Shown here: positions 1 to 5,930 of the stretch, piece after piece
Layout of the letters: every line of letters starts with the position of its first letter
Numbering within the stretch: position 1 is the first letter of the stretch
From: Nitrospirota bacterium
GTDB taxonomy: Bacteria; Nitrospirota; Nitrospiria; Nitrospirales; NS-4
DNA length: 8,689 bases
Assembly (NCBI GenBank): GCA_005877565.1
Contig: VBOK01000159.1
Span: 1 to 8,689, forward strand
Direction of reading: 5' to 3'
Notes under the pieces: generated by a model
Seen by the model: the letters and a program-made list of their open reading frames with translations, nothing else
The model's database searches: none
Told to the model about the DNA's origin: nothing
Translations under genes and position numbers: made by a program

Positions 1-746
1 AGCGTCGGGAGCGTGCCCTGCCGTCCCTCCCGGTTGGTGCAGAGGGCCATCTCGGCCTTCACCCAGTTCATCCGCGTCGGCCGGTACTTGTAGATCGCGC
101 CGGCGCGGTCGCAGAGGATCACGTCCTTCACACCGACCTTGAGCAGCAGCCGCGCGGTCGCGATACCAGCCGCGCCGGCCCCGTTGATCACCACGCGCAT
201 GGTGGAAAGCGCCTTGCCCACCAGCTTGCCGGCGTTCATGAGCGCGGCCAGCACCTCGATCGCGGCCGCGTGCTGATCGGTGTGAAAAACGGGGATGTCG
301 GTCGCGCGCTCGAGCCGCTCCTCAACGGTGAAGCAACGGGGCGCCGCGATGTCCTCCAGGCAGATGGCGCCAAAGGTCGGGGCCAGGAGGGAGACGGTCC
401 GGACGATCTCGTCGGTGTCCTGCGTGTCCAGACAGATCGGGAACGCGTCCACGCCCGCGAAGGTCTTGAAAAGCACGGCGTTGCCTTCCATGATCGGCAG
501 CGCGGCATGGGGGCCGCGGTTCCCCAGGCTGAGGACCTTCGAGCCGTCCGTGACGACCGCGATGGTGTTGCCCCGGCAGGTGTACTCAAACGAGGTGACC
601 GGGTCCTTGTGGATGGCCAGGCAAGGCTCGGCCACGCCGGGGGTGTAGACGAGGCTCAAGACCGACCGGTCGCGGATCGGCACCTTGCTCTCGATGCCGA
701 TGACGCCACGGTGGCGCTTGCGGGATTGCAGTTGATCGTCCGGCAT
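1..746 (-). CDS. Malic enzyme homologue, N-terminal 248 residues (runs off left edge)
   Basis: This is the front part of a compact bacterial malic enzyme (malate to pyruvate + CO2 with NAD(P)+), cytoplasmic. Visible motifs are YTPGVAEP (Tyr34, the expected catalytic Tyr), VVTDGS (64-69), GNRGP (75-79), IMEGN (85-89), LEDIAAP (130-136, with metal ligands E131 and D132), FHTDQH (154-159, D157) and the Rossmann dinucleotide-binding loop NGAGAAG (188-194). The frame is still open at base 1, so about 150-200 C-terminal residues should lie outside the window. The ATG at 746 is 11 nt after the TPR gene's stop and follows a weak AGGCGAG ribosome site. Odd points: family members normally have EGK where this protein has EGN (N89), and HDDQHGTA where it has HTDQHAAA. 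The fold assignment is secure. Malic enzyme activity is less certain because of these changes. Confidence 0.9.
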   Translation of the reverse strand, partial: MPDDQLQSRKRHRGVIGIESKVPIRDRSVLSLVYTPGVAEPCLAIHKDPVTSFEYTCRGNTIAVVTDGSKVLSLGNRGPHAALPIMEGNAVLFKTFAGVDAFPICLDTQDTDEIVRTVSLLAPTFGAICLEDIAAPRCFTVEERLERATDIPVFHTDQHAAAIEVLAALMNAGKLVGKALSTMRVVINGAGAAGIATARLLLKVGVKDVILCDRAGAIYKYRPTRMNWVKAEMALCTNREGRQGTLPT

Positions 747-757
747 GCCACGCTCGC

Positions 758-1372
758 CTACATTTTTCTCCGCTCTTTCAACCTCGCCAGGCGTTGCGCA
801 ATCGCTTCGACGCTGTGCTCGTCAGCCCCCGACGAGGACTGCAGATACAGTTCGTACTGGGCGATCGCCTCGTCCACGCGGCCGGCCCCTTCGAGCGCGA
901 GGCCTAGGCCCGCATGCGCCTCGATGGCGCCGGGCGCCAGGCGGAGCGCCTCGTCATATTGAGCGATGGCCTCCTCGAACTTCCCCTGGCCCGTGAGCGC
1001 CTGCCCCAGCGCCAAGTACACGGCGGCGTCTTTCCAGCCGAGCCGGAGCGCCTCGCGAAAGGCGTTGACCGCCAGGCCTGCGCGGTCGATCGCCAGGAGG
1101 ACGAGGCCGAGGCGGTAGTTCGCGCGAGCGGACAGATTGTCCCGGTTCTCCGGATTGAGCTTGATGGCCTCCACCAGCTCCGCCATGGCCAGGTCGTACT
1201 CCTCGGCCTGCGCGTACGCCACGCCGAGTTCCAGCCGGGCGCGAGGGTCGGTCGGCGCCTTGCGGACCGCTTCCAGCCGTTCTTCCACAAGGGGCACAGT
1301 GGGGGAAGAAGGCCCGGCGTCTCCCGACTGAGCCGCTACGGTAAGGCCCCACAACACAGCCGCTGCCATCAT
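758..1372 (-). CDS. Exported TPR-repeat protein
   Basis: A 204-residue protein with an N-terminal hydrophobic stretch (about residues 3-15, AAAVLWGLTVAAQ) that looks like a cleavable signal sequence, so it probably acts in the periplasm or at the membrane. Four tetratricopeptide units follow at about 43-76, 83-115, 116-149 and 150-183, with the typical A..Y...G pattern and unit ends such as LNPEN and LAPGA. It ends in a basic helix (LARLKERRKM). TPR arrays are protein-protein scaffolds, and the partner cannot be read from sequence. I chose the ATG at 1372 because it forms an ATGA overlap with the stop of the membrane sensor gene upstream, the junction used repeatedly in this window. A GTG at 1390 would add MARAPS, giving the signal peptide a positively charged n-region, and is a real alternative. 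Neither start has a good Shine-Dalgarno site. Confidence 0.85.
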   Translation of the reverse strand: MMAAAVLWGLTVAAQSGDAGPSSPTVPLVEERLEAVRKAPTDPRARLELGVAYAQAEEYDLAMAELVEAIKLNPENRDNLSARANYRLGLVLLAIDRAGLAVNAFREALRLGWKDAAVYLALGQALTGQGKFEEAIAQYDEALRLAPGAIEAHAGLGLALEGAGRVDEAIAQYELYLQSSSGADEHSVEAIAQRLARLKERRKM

Positions 1373-1992
1373 GGAAGGGGCTCGCGCCACCGGCCGCTGA
1401 CCGTAAGACTGAGGACCGCCGTCAGGCCGATCGCCAACAGAAACGCGATCACGACCACCACCAGGTACGACGTATTACGATAGGCCATCAGGGGAAAGAG
1501 GCCCGGAACTGGGACGTGGGGAATGACGTGGCGGTACTCCAGGACGGCCATGCCGGCATACAGGATCGTTGCCAAGGCAGCGAACGCATACGTGACCCGC
1601 ACGGAGAGCAGGAACCCGGCGAGGAGGATTGGCCCTATGTACAACGCCATGAACGGATTCGTCACCCCGCCCGAGAAATGCAGGAGCAGGGTCAGGAGAA
1701 ACAGGTCCGTTCCGATCTGCAGGATCAGGGAGCGCGTGGCCGTCTCCGGCGACGCCGCGCCCGTCCGCTGCGCGGCACGGCTGAGGTGGATGCCGTAGAG
1801 GAGATTCGCCGCGACCAATGCGCCGGCGATCCCGTACAGGGGCGCGGCATCCAGCCTGGCGCCCATGTTCTGGGTCAAGATCATAGTGCAGAGGATGACG
1901 GCCGCGGCGCAACCGTACCGGAGGTAGATGACCCACCATGCATGTCCGGCCAGCTCGGCTCGGATCAGCGACGGCAGGTCGGGAGCAGCCAT
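1369..1992 (-). CDS. Six-TM RegB/PrrB-like sensor domain protein without a kinase
   Basis: A 207-residue integral membrane protein with six predicted helices at about 22-40, 51-69, 88-105, 114-130, 132-150 and 177-197. Between helices 3 and 4 is FSGGVTNPF (106-114). This matches the GGxxNPF signature that forms the quinone-sensing loop in the membrane domain of RegB/PrrB redox histidine kinases. RegB-type kinases continue into a DHp/HATPase module of more than 200 residues. Here the protein stops six residues after the last-helix boundary region, at GRWREPLP, and the next gene starts by ATGA overlap. It therefore appears to be a stand-alone input domain rather than a truncated kinase. The ATG at 1992 is in-frame with the whole hydrophobic region and has no Shine-Dalgarno site. 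The link to RegB is by motif and topology only. Its function is unknown; a quinone- or redox-responsive membrane partner is an inference. Confidence 0.82.
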   Translation of the reverse strand: MAAPDLPSLIRAELAGHAWWVIYLRYGCAAAVILCTMILTQNMGARLDAAPLYGIAGALVAANLLYGIHLSRAAQRTGAASPETATRSLILQIGTDLFLLTLLLHFSGGVTNPFMALYIGPILLAGFLLSVRVTYAFAALATILYAGMAVLEYRHVIPHVPVPGLFPLMAYRNTSYLVVVVIAFLLAIGLTAVLSLTVSGRWREPLP

Positions 1993-1998
1993 GCGGTC

Positions 1999-2027
1999 AT
2001 TCTAGATGACGCGCGGAATGGAAGCAA
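1999..2027 (-). promoter_or_regulatory. Possible sigma-70 promoter, predicted leaderless start
   Basis: On the minus strand the 68-nt gap contains TTGCTT (2022-2027; 3/6 match to the -35 consensus), a 17-nt spacer, and TAGAAT (1999-2004; 5/6 match to the -10 consensus). A start about 7 nt past the -10 box falls on or next to the A of the ATG at 1992, which has no ribosome binding site. This would give a leaderless mRNA for the sensor-TPR-malic enzyme group. The AT-rich -10 box stands out against high-GC surroundings, but the -35 is weak, so this is only suggestive. Confidence 0.4.
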
Positions 2028-2060
2028 TGCGCGGAACGGGCACGGGAACGACGCGGACGC

Positions 2061-2429
2061 TCACTGGGCGCGGAAGACGGCGAGCAGATCGCTGAGAGCG
2101 ACCAGTTTCGTCCTGAGCGTCTCCCGTTCGGCCTTGAGCTGCCGCTGGATGGCGGTCTTGTTCGTCCTCGCCTTCAGGTAGGATTCGGCGAGACTCAGAA
2201 CGCGACTGCACTCCTCCTCGACTTTGCGTTTGACGACGGGGTTGACGGCCAGCGCCTCCATGACTCGGGCCCGCGTCTCGGCGAGGAAGGCCTGATGTTC
2301 TTTTTCAGGAAAGGATTCACGCGCGGACTTGTCCAGGCACCGGTCCAACGATTGCGAGAGAAAGACGTAAAGCCGTACGAGGGTCTCGGTGATCTGGATA
2401 TGACTGGATGGAGCGGATGGTGCAGCCAT
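2061..2429 (-). CDS. Hypothetical helical protein, 122 aa
   Basis: I do not recognise this protein. It is soluble, charged and predicted to be almost entirely alpha-helical: a helix at about 11-35 (ITETLVRLYVFLSQSLD), a linker around PEKEH (41-45), a second long helix at about 45-62, and a C-terminal pair from about 65 to 119 rich in K, R and E (for example QRQLKAERETLRTKL) that could form a coiled coil or helical bundle. It has two Cys (31 and 74), no signal peptide and no catalytic motif. The reading frame is convincing: it has a strong AGGAGG ribosome site 8 nt before the ATG at 2429, it starts 20 nt after the amidotransferase stop, and it has consistent GC3 use. It is the last gene before a 68-nt gap, so it probably ends the upstream operon. 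A small adaptor or four-helix-bundle role is possible but unsupported. Confidence 0.75.
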   Translation of the reverse strand: MAAPSAPSSHIQITETLVRLYVFLSQSLDRCLDKSARESFPEKEHQAFLAETRARVMEALAVNPVVKRKVEEECSRVLSLAESYLKARTNKTAIQRQLKAERETLRTKLVALSDLLAVFRAQ

Positions 2430-2437
2430 GACGCCAG

Positions 2438-2443
2438 CCTCCT
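2438..2443 (-). promoter_or_regulatory. Shine-Dalgarno site for the 122-aa protein
   Basis: A perfect AGGAGG on the minus strand, 8 nt before the ATG at 2429. It is the strongest ribosome binding site in the window and fixes the start of this otherwise unrecognised gene. Most of its neighbours rely on stop/start overlap instead. Confidence 0.8.
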
Positions 2444-2449
2444 CAGTGG

Positions 2450-3160
2450 TTAGCCGATCGAAGCAAAGTACCGCCCGAACACCTGGCGGGCGCGCTGTTC
2501 AGCCGCCGTCTTGAGCAAGGCGGTTTTCGCCATTACTGAGGCTCGCCCCTGCACCGTCCCGCCACACTTCGCATGCTCCTCGCGATACAGATCGAGCCAC
2601 TCGATGATCATCGGTTGCGTAGTCTCCAGGTGGAACTGCAACCCGTACACCTTCTCGCCCAGACGGAACGCCTGCTTGGAGTACCGCTCCGAGCCGGCCA
2701 GGCAAACCGCGCCGCGGGGGATGTCGAACGTCTCGCCGTGCCACTGGAAGACCGGAAACGTGTCTGGAAGGCCGGTCAGCAATCCGTCTTTTTTCCCCTC
2801 CTGGGTCAGCGTCAGCGGGTACCACCCGATTTCCTTCTCCTCGCCCGCAGTGATCTCGGCGCCTGCAGCTTTCGCGATCAGCTGCGCGCCCAGACAGATG
2901 CCCAAGGCCGGCATGCCGGCCTCCAGCACTTTCGTGAGCAGTCGCAGTTCGTCGGCGATGAAACCGAGGCGTTCGCCGTCGTTCGCCGACATCGGCCCGC
3001 CTAGGGCGATCAGTCCGTCCCAGCCGGCCAGGTCGTTGGGGATGTCCTCGCCGGCGAAGGGGCGGACGTACCGGTACTCCATGCCGCGGTCCTTCAGGAC
3101 CGGCTCGACCAGCCCAAGGTGCTCGCAGCCGATGTGTTGCAGGACCAGCAGCCTCGGCAT
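2450..3160 (-). CDS. Class I glutamine amidotransferase family protein
   Basis: A 236-residue stand-alone glutamine amidotransferase (GATase1, GuaA-N-like; YfeJ/YLR126C-type group). The catalytic triad is visible: nucleophile C89 in GICLGAQL (87-94), then H177 and E179 in QFHLET (175-180). ALGGPMS (52-58) is the oxyanion-region glycine motif of the family, and QWHGETFD (139-146) is the typical substrate-pocket segment. Such proteins hydrolyse glutamine to supply ammonia, or act as gamma-glutamyl peptidases in some relatives. The acceptor cannot be told here, because no synthetase domain is fused or adjacent. The C-terminal 50 residues (from about 187) form a helical tail common in this subgroup. 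The ATG at 3160 shares one base with the TAA stop of the DUF971 gene (TAATG), implying translational coupling. A weak GAGAG lies about 8 nt upstream. The length is normal for the family and all catalytic residues are intact. Confidence 0.93.
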   Translation of the reverse strand: MPRLLVLQHIGCEHLGLVEPVLKDRGMEYRYVRPFAGEDIPNDLAGWDGLIALGGPMSANDGERLGFIADELRLLTKVLEAGMPALGICLGAQLIAKAAGAEITAGEEKEIGWYPLTLTQEGKKDGLLTGLPDTFPVFQWHGETFDIPRGAVCLAGSERYSKQAFRLGEKVYGLQFHLETTQPMIIEWLDLYREEHAKCGGTVQGRASVMAKTALLKTAAEQRARQVFGRYFASIG

Positions 3161-3492
3161 TACTTGCTCTCAGCAGCTTTGCAGGCCGGGCAACGGCAGA
3201 ACTTGTGGCGCAGGAGCGAAAAGGAGTAAATGCCCGTATCGTGGCCGTCGCTCCATCGGAAACGCAGGCCGTAGCGTCCAACCGGCTCGATGTCCTTGAC
3301 CGCGATAAGCATCTGAATGGCGTCGGGCTTGATCCGCAGCTCGCCCGTCCACTCGTCAGTGCAGGCCGCGCACGGGCAGTGCTGGCGGAGATAGCGGACC
3401 GGATACACACCTTTGTGACCGTCGCTCCATTCGATGCCGAGCACGCCGTTCTCGATCCAGTCCATGTCCTTGGGCTGGATAATCTCGTTCAT
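3160..3492 (-). CDS. DUF971 / GBBH-like N-terminal domain protein with two CxCxxC motifs
   Basis: A 110-residue protein of the DUF971 (gamma-butyrobetaine hydroxylase-like N-terminal) family. Such domains occur alone or fused to Mrp/ApbC-type Fe-S proteins, and usually carry a metal-binding Cys cluster. The sequence is visibly duplicated: WSDGH at 22-26 leads to LRQHCPCAAC (35-44), and WSDGH at 80-84 leads to LRHKFCRCPAC (94-104). Each half ends in CxCxxC (C39/C41/C44 and C99/C101/C104), giving six Cys that could bind zinc or an Fe-S cluster. It has no signal peptide or membrane segment, so it is cytoplasmic. The ATG at 3492 overlaps the preceding stop as ATGA and has no clear ribosome site, so translation is probably coupled. 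The family assignment is firm. Its biochemical role is not established, and a link to Fe-S or metal handling is inference. Confidence 0.9.
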   Translation of the reverse strand: MNEIIQPKDMDWIENGVLGIEWSDGHKGVYPVRYLRQHCPCAACTDEWTGELRIKPDAIQMLIAVKDIEPVGRYGLRFRWSDGHDTGIYSFSLLRHKFCRCPACKAAESK

Positions 3493-3683
3493 GGGTTGCT
3501 GGAGCGGTACATACCGTAGGCGGACGCCAGGACGCCAGCCGCGAGTAGGCCGAGCCCGGCCCGCATGAGCGTGTCGTTGCCTTCTGTCAGCCCATAAATG
3601 CCCAGCACAAATCCCAGAGCGACAAAAGCCTTGCCGGTAAACCTGGCAATCACTCCGCCGTATCCGACATGCTCCGAGTTCAC
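3489..3683 (-). CDS. Small two-TM membrane protein, 64 aa
   Basis: I do not recognise this as a named family. It has two hydrophobic segments, at about 18-33 (KAFVALGFVLGIYGLT) and 41-59 (RAGLGLLAAGVLASAYGMY), separated by a short polar loop (EGNDTL). This suggests a helical-hairpin inner-membrane protein with both termini on the same side. The start is a GTG at 3683 that overlaps the recO stop (GTGA), with an AGGCGG-like ribosome site about 4 nt upstream. The stop overlaps the DUF971 ATG. Overlapping coding junctions on both sides, plus GC3 use like its neighbours, make it a credible gene despite its size. A housekeeping membrane role is only a guess. Confidence 0.75.
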   Translation of the reverse strand: MNSEHVGYGGVIARFTGKAFVALGFVLGIYGLTEGNDTLMRAGLGLLAAGVLASAYGMYRSSNP

Positions 3684-4492
3684 GACGTCACCGCCTGCCC
3701 ATACGGCGTTGGCCTCTCAGCGGCTATCTCACCCGCGACGCGCCCTTCGCCCAGCATCGCATGCGCCCGTGGCATCCGACGACCGGCCACGTTGTCCACG
3801 TACAGTTCGATGACCTCGCGCAACTCATTGCGCAGGGACGCGGAGGCCTTGAGCCGAGGCAACCGGACCGGGTCCATCCGGAGCGCCTGGCGAAAGAAGG
3901 CCAGGCAGGCCGGCGACACGGCGGGACAGCGCGCCGGTTCCCGCTTGACGCATGCGGTGCAGACTGTGCCGCCCGCGCGGGGCGAGAAAAACCAGGCCCC
4001 GCCGCTGGCCCTACCCTGGCAGACGTTGCAGCGGTCCAGGTGCGGCAGATACCCGGCGAAACGCAGGATCTCCAACTCGTAGAGGGCCGCCGTAAGGCTG
4101 GGGTCCTCGCTGCCCTGGATTGCCCGGAACCCTTCCAGCAGCGCATGGAACACGCGCGGGACCGCATCGCCATCGGCCGTCACCGCCCTCGCCAGGTTGG
4201 CCAGCCGCGCCGCGCCGGCGATCGTCTCAAGGGAGTTCCGGAGCGGATGGAAGGCCTGCCGGACGTCGGTCTGGGAGACGCGGTACAGGGTATCGCCGGG
4301 CTTTTCGTACAGCACGAGGTCGCAATAGACGAACGGTTCCAGGGTGCCCCCGAAGCGGCTTTTCATCCGCCGCGCCCCCCGAGCAACCCCGCGGACCTTG
4401 CCGTGCTTCAACGTGAAGAAAGTGACGATCCGGTCGGCGTCGCCCCACTTGCGGCTCTTCAACACGATGGCCGGGGTCTTGAGCAGGGGCAT
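3680..4492 (-). CDS. recO: DNA repair protein RecO
   Basis: A 270-residue RecO, the recombination mediator that works with RecR (and RecF) to load RecA onto SSB-coated single-stranded DNA and can anneal complementary strands. The N-terminal OB-fold begins with the family hallmark: PAIVLKSRKWGDADRIVTFF (7-26) followed by HGKVRGVARGARR (30-42). The central helical region (about 85-150) precedes a zinc-finger-type site with C155/C158 and C178/C181. The length is typical (about 240-270 aa). The ATG at 4492 has an AGGGAG ribosome site (4501-4506) 8 nt upstream that overlaps the mgtE stop codon, so it is coupled to mgtE with a 12-nt gap. All expected features are intact. RecO commonly lies next to era, and here only mgtE separates them. 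Confidence 0.95.
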   Translation of the reverse strand: MPLLKTPAIVLKSRKWGDADRIVTFFTLKHGKVRGVARGARRMKSRFGGTLEPFVYCDLVLYEKPGDTLYRVSQTDVRQAFHPLRNSLETIAGAARLANLARAVTADGDAVPRVFHALLEGFRAIQGSEDPSLTAALYELEILRFAGYLPHLDRCNVCQGRASGGAWFFSPRAGGTVCTACVKREPARCPAVSPACLAFFRQALRMDPVRLPRLKASASLRNELREVIELYVDNVAGRRMPRAHAMLGEGRVAGEIAAERPTPYGQAVTS

Positions 4493-4500
4493 CGGACCTG

Positions 4501-4506
4501 CTCCCT
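4501..4506 (-). promoter_or_regulatory. recO ribosome binding site overlapping the mgtE stop
   Basis: AGGGAG on the minus strand, 8 nt before the recO ATG. It shares bases with the mgtE TAG at 4505-4507. Ribosomes finishing mgtE would sit on this site, consistent with translational coupling of the two genes. Confidence 0.6.
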
Positions 4507-5926
4507 ACTTGAGGTAGGACAGGAAAGTCGTCGCAAGACTGAGGTAGATCGTGATGCCCGTAATGTCGTTGGCCGTGGTCACGAACGGGCCGGCGGCGAC
4601 GGCCGGGTCCACACCGTAACGCTTCAGGACGACCGGCATGATCGTGGCCATGGACGTGGACATGCATAGCGCGCACACCATGGCGACGCCCACAACCAGC
4701 CCCAAATGCAGATTGATGTGCATGATCGCAGCGAAGGCCAGCGTCACGCCACCGCACAGCAGTCCGATGAGAAACCCGATCAGGACCTCGCGCGCAAACA
4801 CCCGCTTGACGTCCGACTGCTCGATGCGGCCGGTGGCCAGCCCGCGGATGATCATCGTCGAGGATTGCAACCCAACATTGCCCCCCATCGCGGCGATGAC
4901 CGGGATAAACGTCACCAGTGCCACGACTTCCTCGATCGTGAACCGGAAGAACCACAGAATCGAGCCCGACACGATGCTCCCGATCAGGTTGGTCAAGAGC
5001 CAGGGGACCCGGTGGCGGACCGCCTGAAACACCGAGGAGTGCATGAGCACGTCCTCCTCCTCGATCTGCGTCCCGGACATCTTCAGCATGTCCTCGGTAG
5101 CCGCATCATGGATGATGTCCACGACGTCGTCCACGGTGATGATCCCGACCAGCGTGTTCTCCTTGTCCACGACCGGGATCGCCAGCAGGTTGTAGCGCGC
5201 CACCAGCTTGGCCACCTCTTCCTGATCGGTGTCGGTGGTGACGCTGATAACCTCCCGCTTGATCATGGTCCCGAGACGGGTGTGCGGTTGCACTTGCAGC
5301 AGTTGGCGCAGCGAGAGGACGCCCACAAGCTTCTCGCCCCTGTCGGTGACATAGACATAGAACACGTTCCCGGTGTCCTTGGCCCCTTGAAGCTTGCGGA
5401 TCGCCTCCTCCGCCGTCGTGTCCTCGGTCAAGGAAAAATACTCCGTCGTCATGATCGCGCCGGCCGTCTTGGGCTCGTATTGCAGGAGGTCCTTGACCTC
5501 CGCCGAGTCCTCCGGCTTCATCAGCTTGAGGATCTCCTGGGAACGCTCTTCCGGCAGAGTGGTGATGACGTAAGCCTGGTCGTCGTCGGGCAGGTCCTTG
5601 AGCAGCATGGCGATGTCGGCGGCGGGCATATCCTGCAAGACGTCCCCGATGTCCCCTTCGTCCAATTCGCTCAGCACCGTCGCTTTGCTGGTGTCCGGCT
5701 TGATCAGCTCGAAGACCGTCCGCTTCTCCTGCGCGGTGTTCAAGTGGTGCAGCATCTTGGCGACGTCGGCCGGATGCATCTTGGAGACGATGCGCTCCAG
5801 GTTGCCGATGGCGCCGCGGCGCAGGAGACGAGCGACCGTGTCCAGAACCAAGTCGAATCGACTCGCTGTCCGCCCACCCCCGACCGGCTTGTCCGGCCGC
5901 TCTGCTTTGCTCTCGATCCGGTCCAT
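4505..5926 (-). CDS. mgtE: Magnesium transporter MgtE
   Basis: A 473-residue Mg2+ channel/transporter of the inner membrane, gated by cytoplasmic Mg2+. Domain order is complete: the MgtE N-domain of charged helical repeats (about 25-155), CBS domain 1 (about 158-215, starting AGAIMTTEY), CBS domain 2 (about 220-275, GTMIKREV through GIITVDDVVDIIHD), the plug helix (about 276-305), and five transmembrane helices (about 308-472). The pore region shows PVIAAMGGNVGLQSS (342-356), and the last helix carries TTANDITG, whose D454 aligns with the ion-selectivity Asp (D432) of Thermus MgtE. The acidic residues that bind Mg2+ at the N/CBS interface are abundant. The ATG at 5926 is only 4 nt after the era stop with a closely spaced GAGGG, so translation is probably coupled. 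No M-box riboswitch can fit ahead of it, so regulation is expected through protein gating rather than a dedicated leader. Confidence 0.96.
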   Translation of the reverse strand: MDRIESKAERPDKPVGGGRTASRFDLVLDTVARLLRRGAIGNLERIVSKMHPADVAKMLHHLNTAQEKRTVFELIKPDTSKATVLSELDEGDIGDVLQDMPAADIAMLLKDLPDDDQAYVITTLPEERSQEILKLMKPEDSAEVKDLLQYEPKTAGAIMTTEYFSLTEDTTAEEAIRKLQGAKDTGNVFYVYVTDRGEKLVGVLSLRQLLQVQPHTRLGTMIKREVISVTTDTDQEEVAKLVARYNLLAIPVVDKENTLVGIITVDDVVDIIHDAATEDMLKMSGTQIEEEDVLMHSSVFQAVRHRVPWLLTNLIGSIVSGSILWFFRFTIEEVVALVTFIPVIAAMGGNVGLQSSTMIIRGLATGRIEQSDVKRVFAREVLIGFLIGLLCGGVTLAFAAIMHINLHLGLVVGVAMVCALCMSTSMATIMPVVLKRYGVDPAVAAGPFVTTANDITGITIYLSLATTFLSYLK

Positions 5927-5930
5927 ACCC

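Noticed and set aside
1369..1992. Membrane sensor as a frameshifted fragment of a full histidine kinase
   Set aside because: The sequence after the stop is the TPR gene. No H-box, N-box or G-box motif is seen in any minus-strand frame downstream, so there is no kinase remnant.
1996..2010. Short palindrome GTCAT-TCTAG-ATGAC before the sensor gene
   Set aside because: A 5-bp stem is too short to support a terminator or operator call, and it overlaps the candidate -10 box.
2011..2036. Direct repeat of GCGCGGAA spaced 18 nt apart
   Set aside because: Only 8 bp and two copies in high-GC DNA, so chance is likely.
2499..3410. Minus-strand 303-codon frame overlapping the amidotransferase and DUF971 genes
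   Set aside because: It is in a different frame from two proteins with intact catalytic and Cys motifs. Its composition is Arg/Ala/Gly-rich shadow sequence.
3761..4669. Plus-strand 302-codon frame opposite recO
   Set aside because: It is antisense to a clear RecO and has no motifs of its own.
5927..5930. Mg2+-sensing M-box riboswitch ahead of mgtE
   Set aside because: Only 4 nt separate era and mgtE, which leaves no room for a leader.
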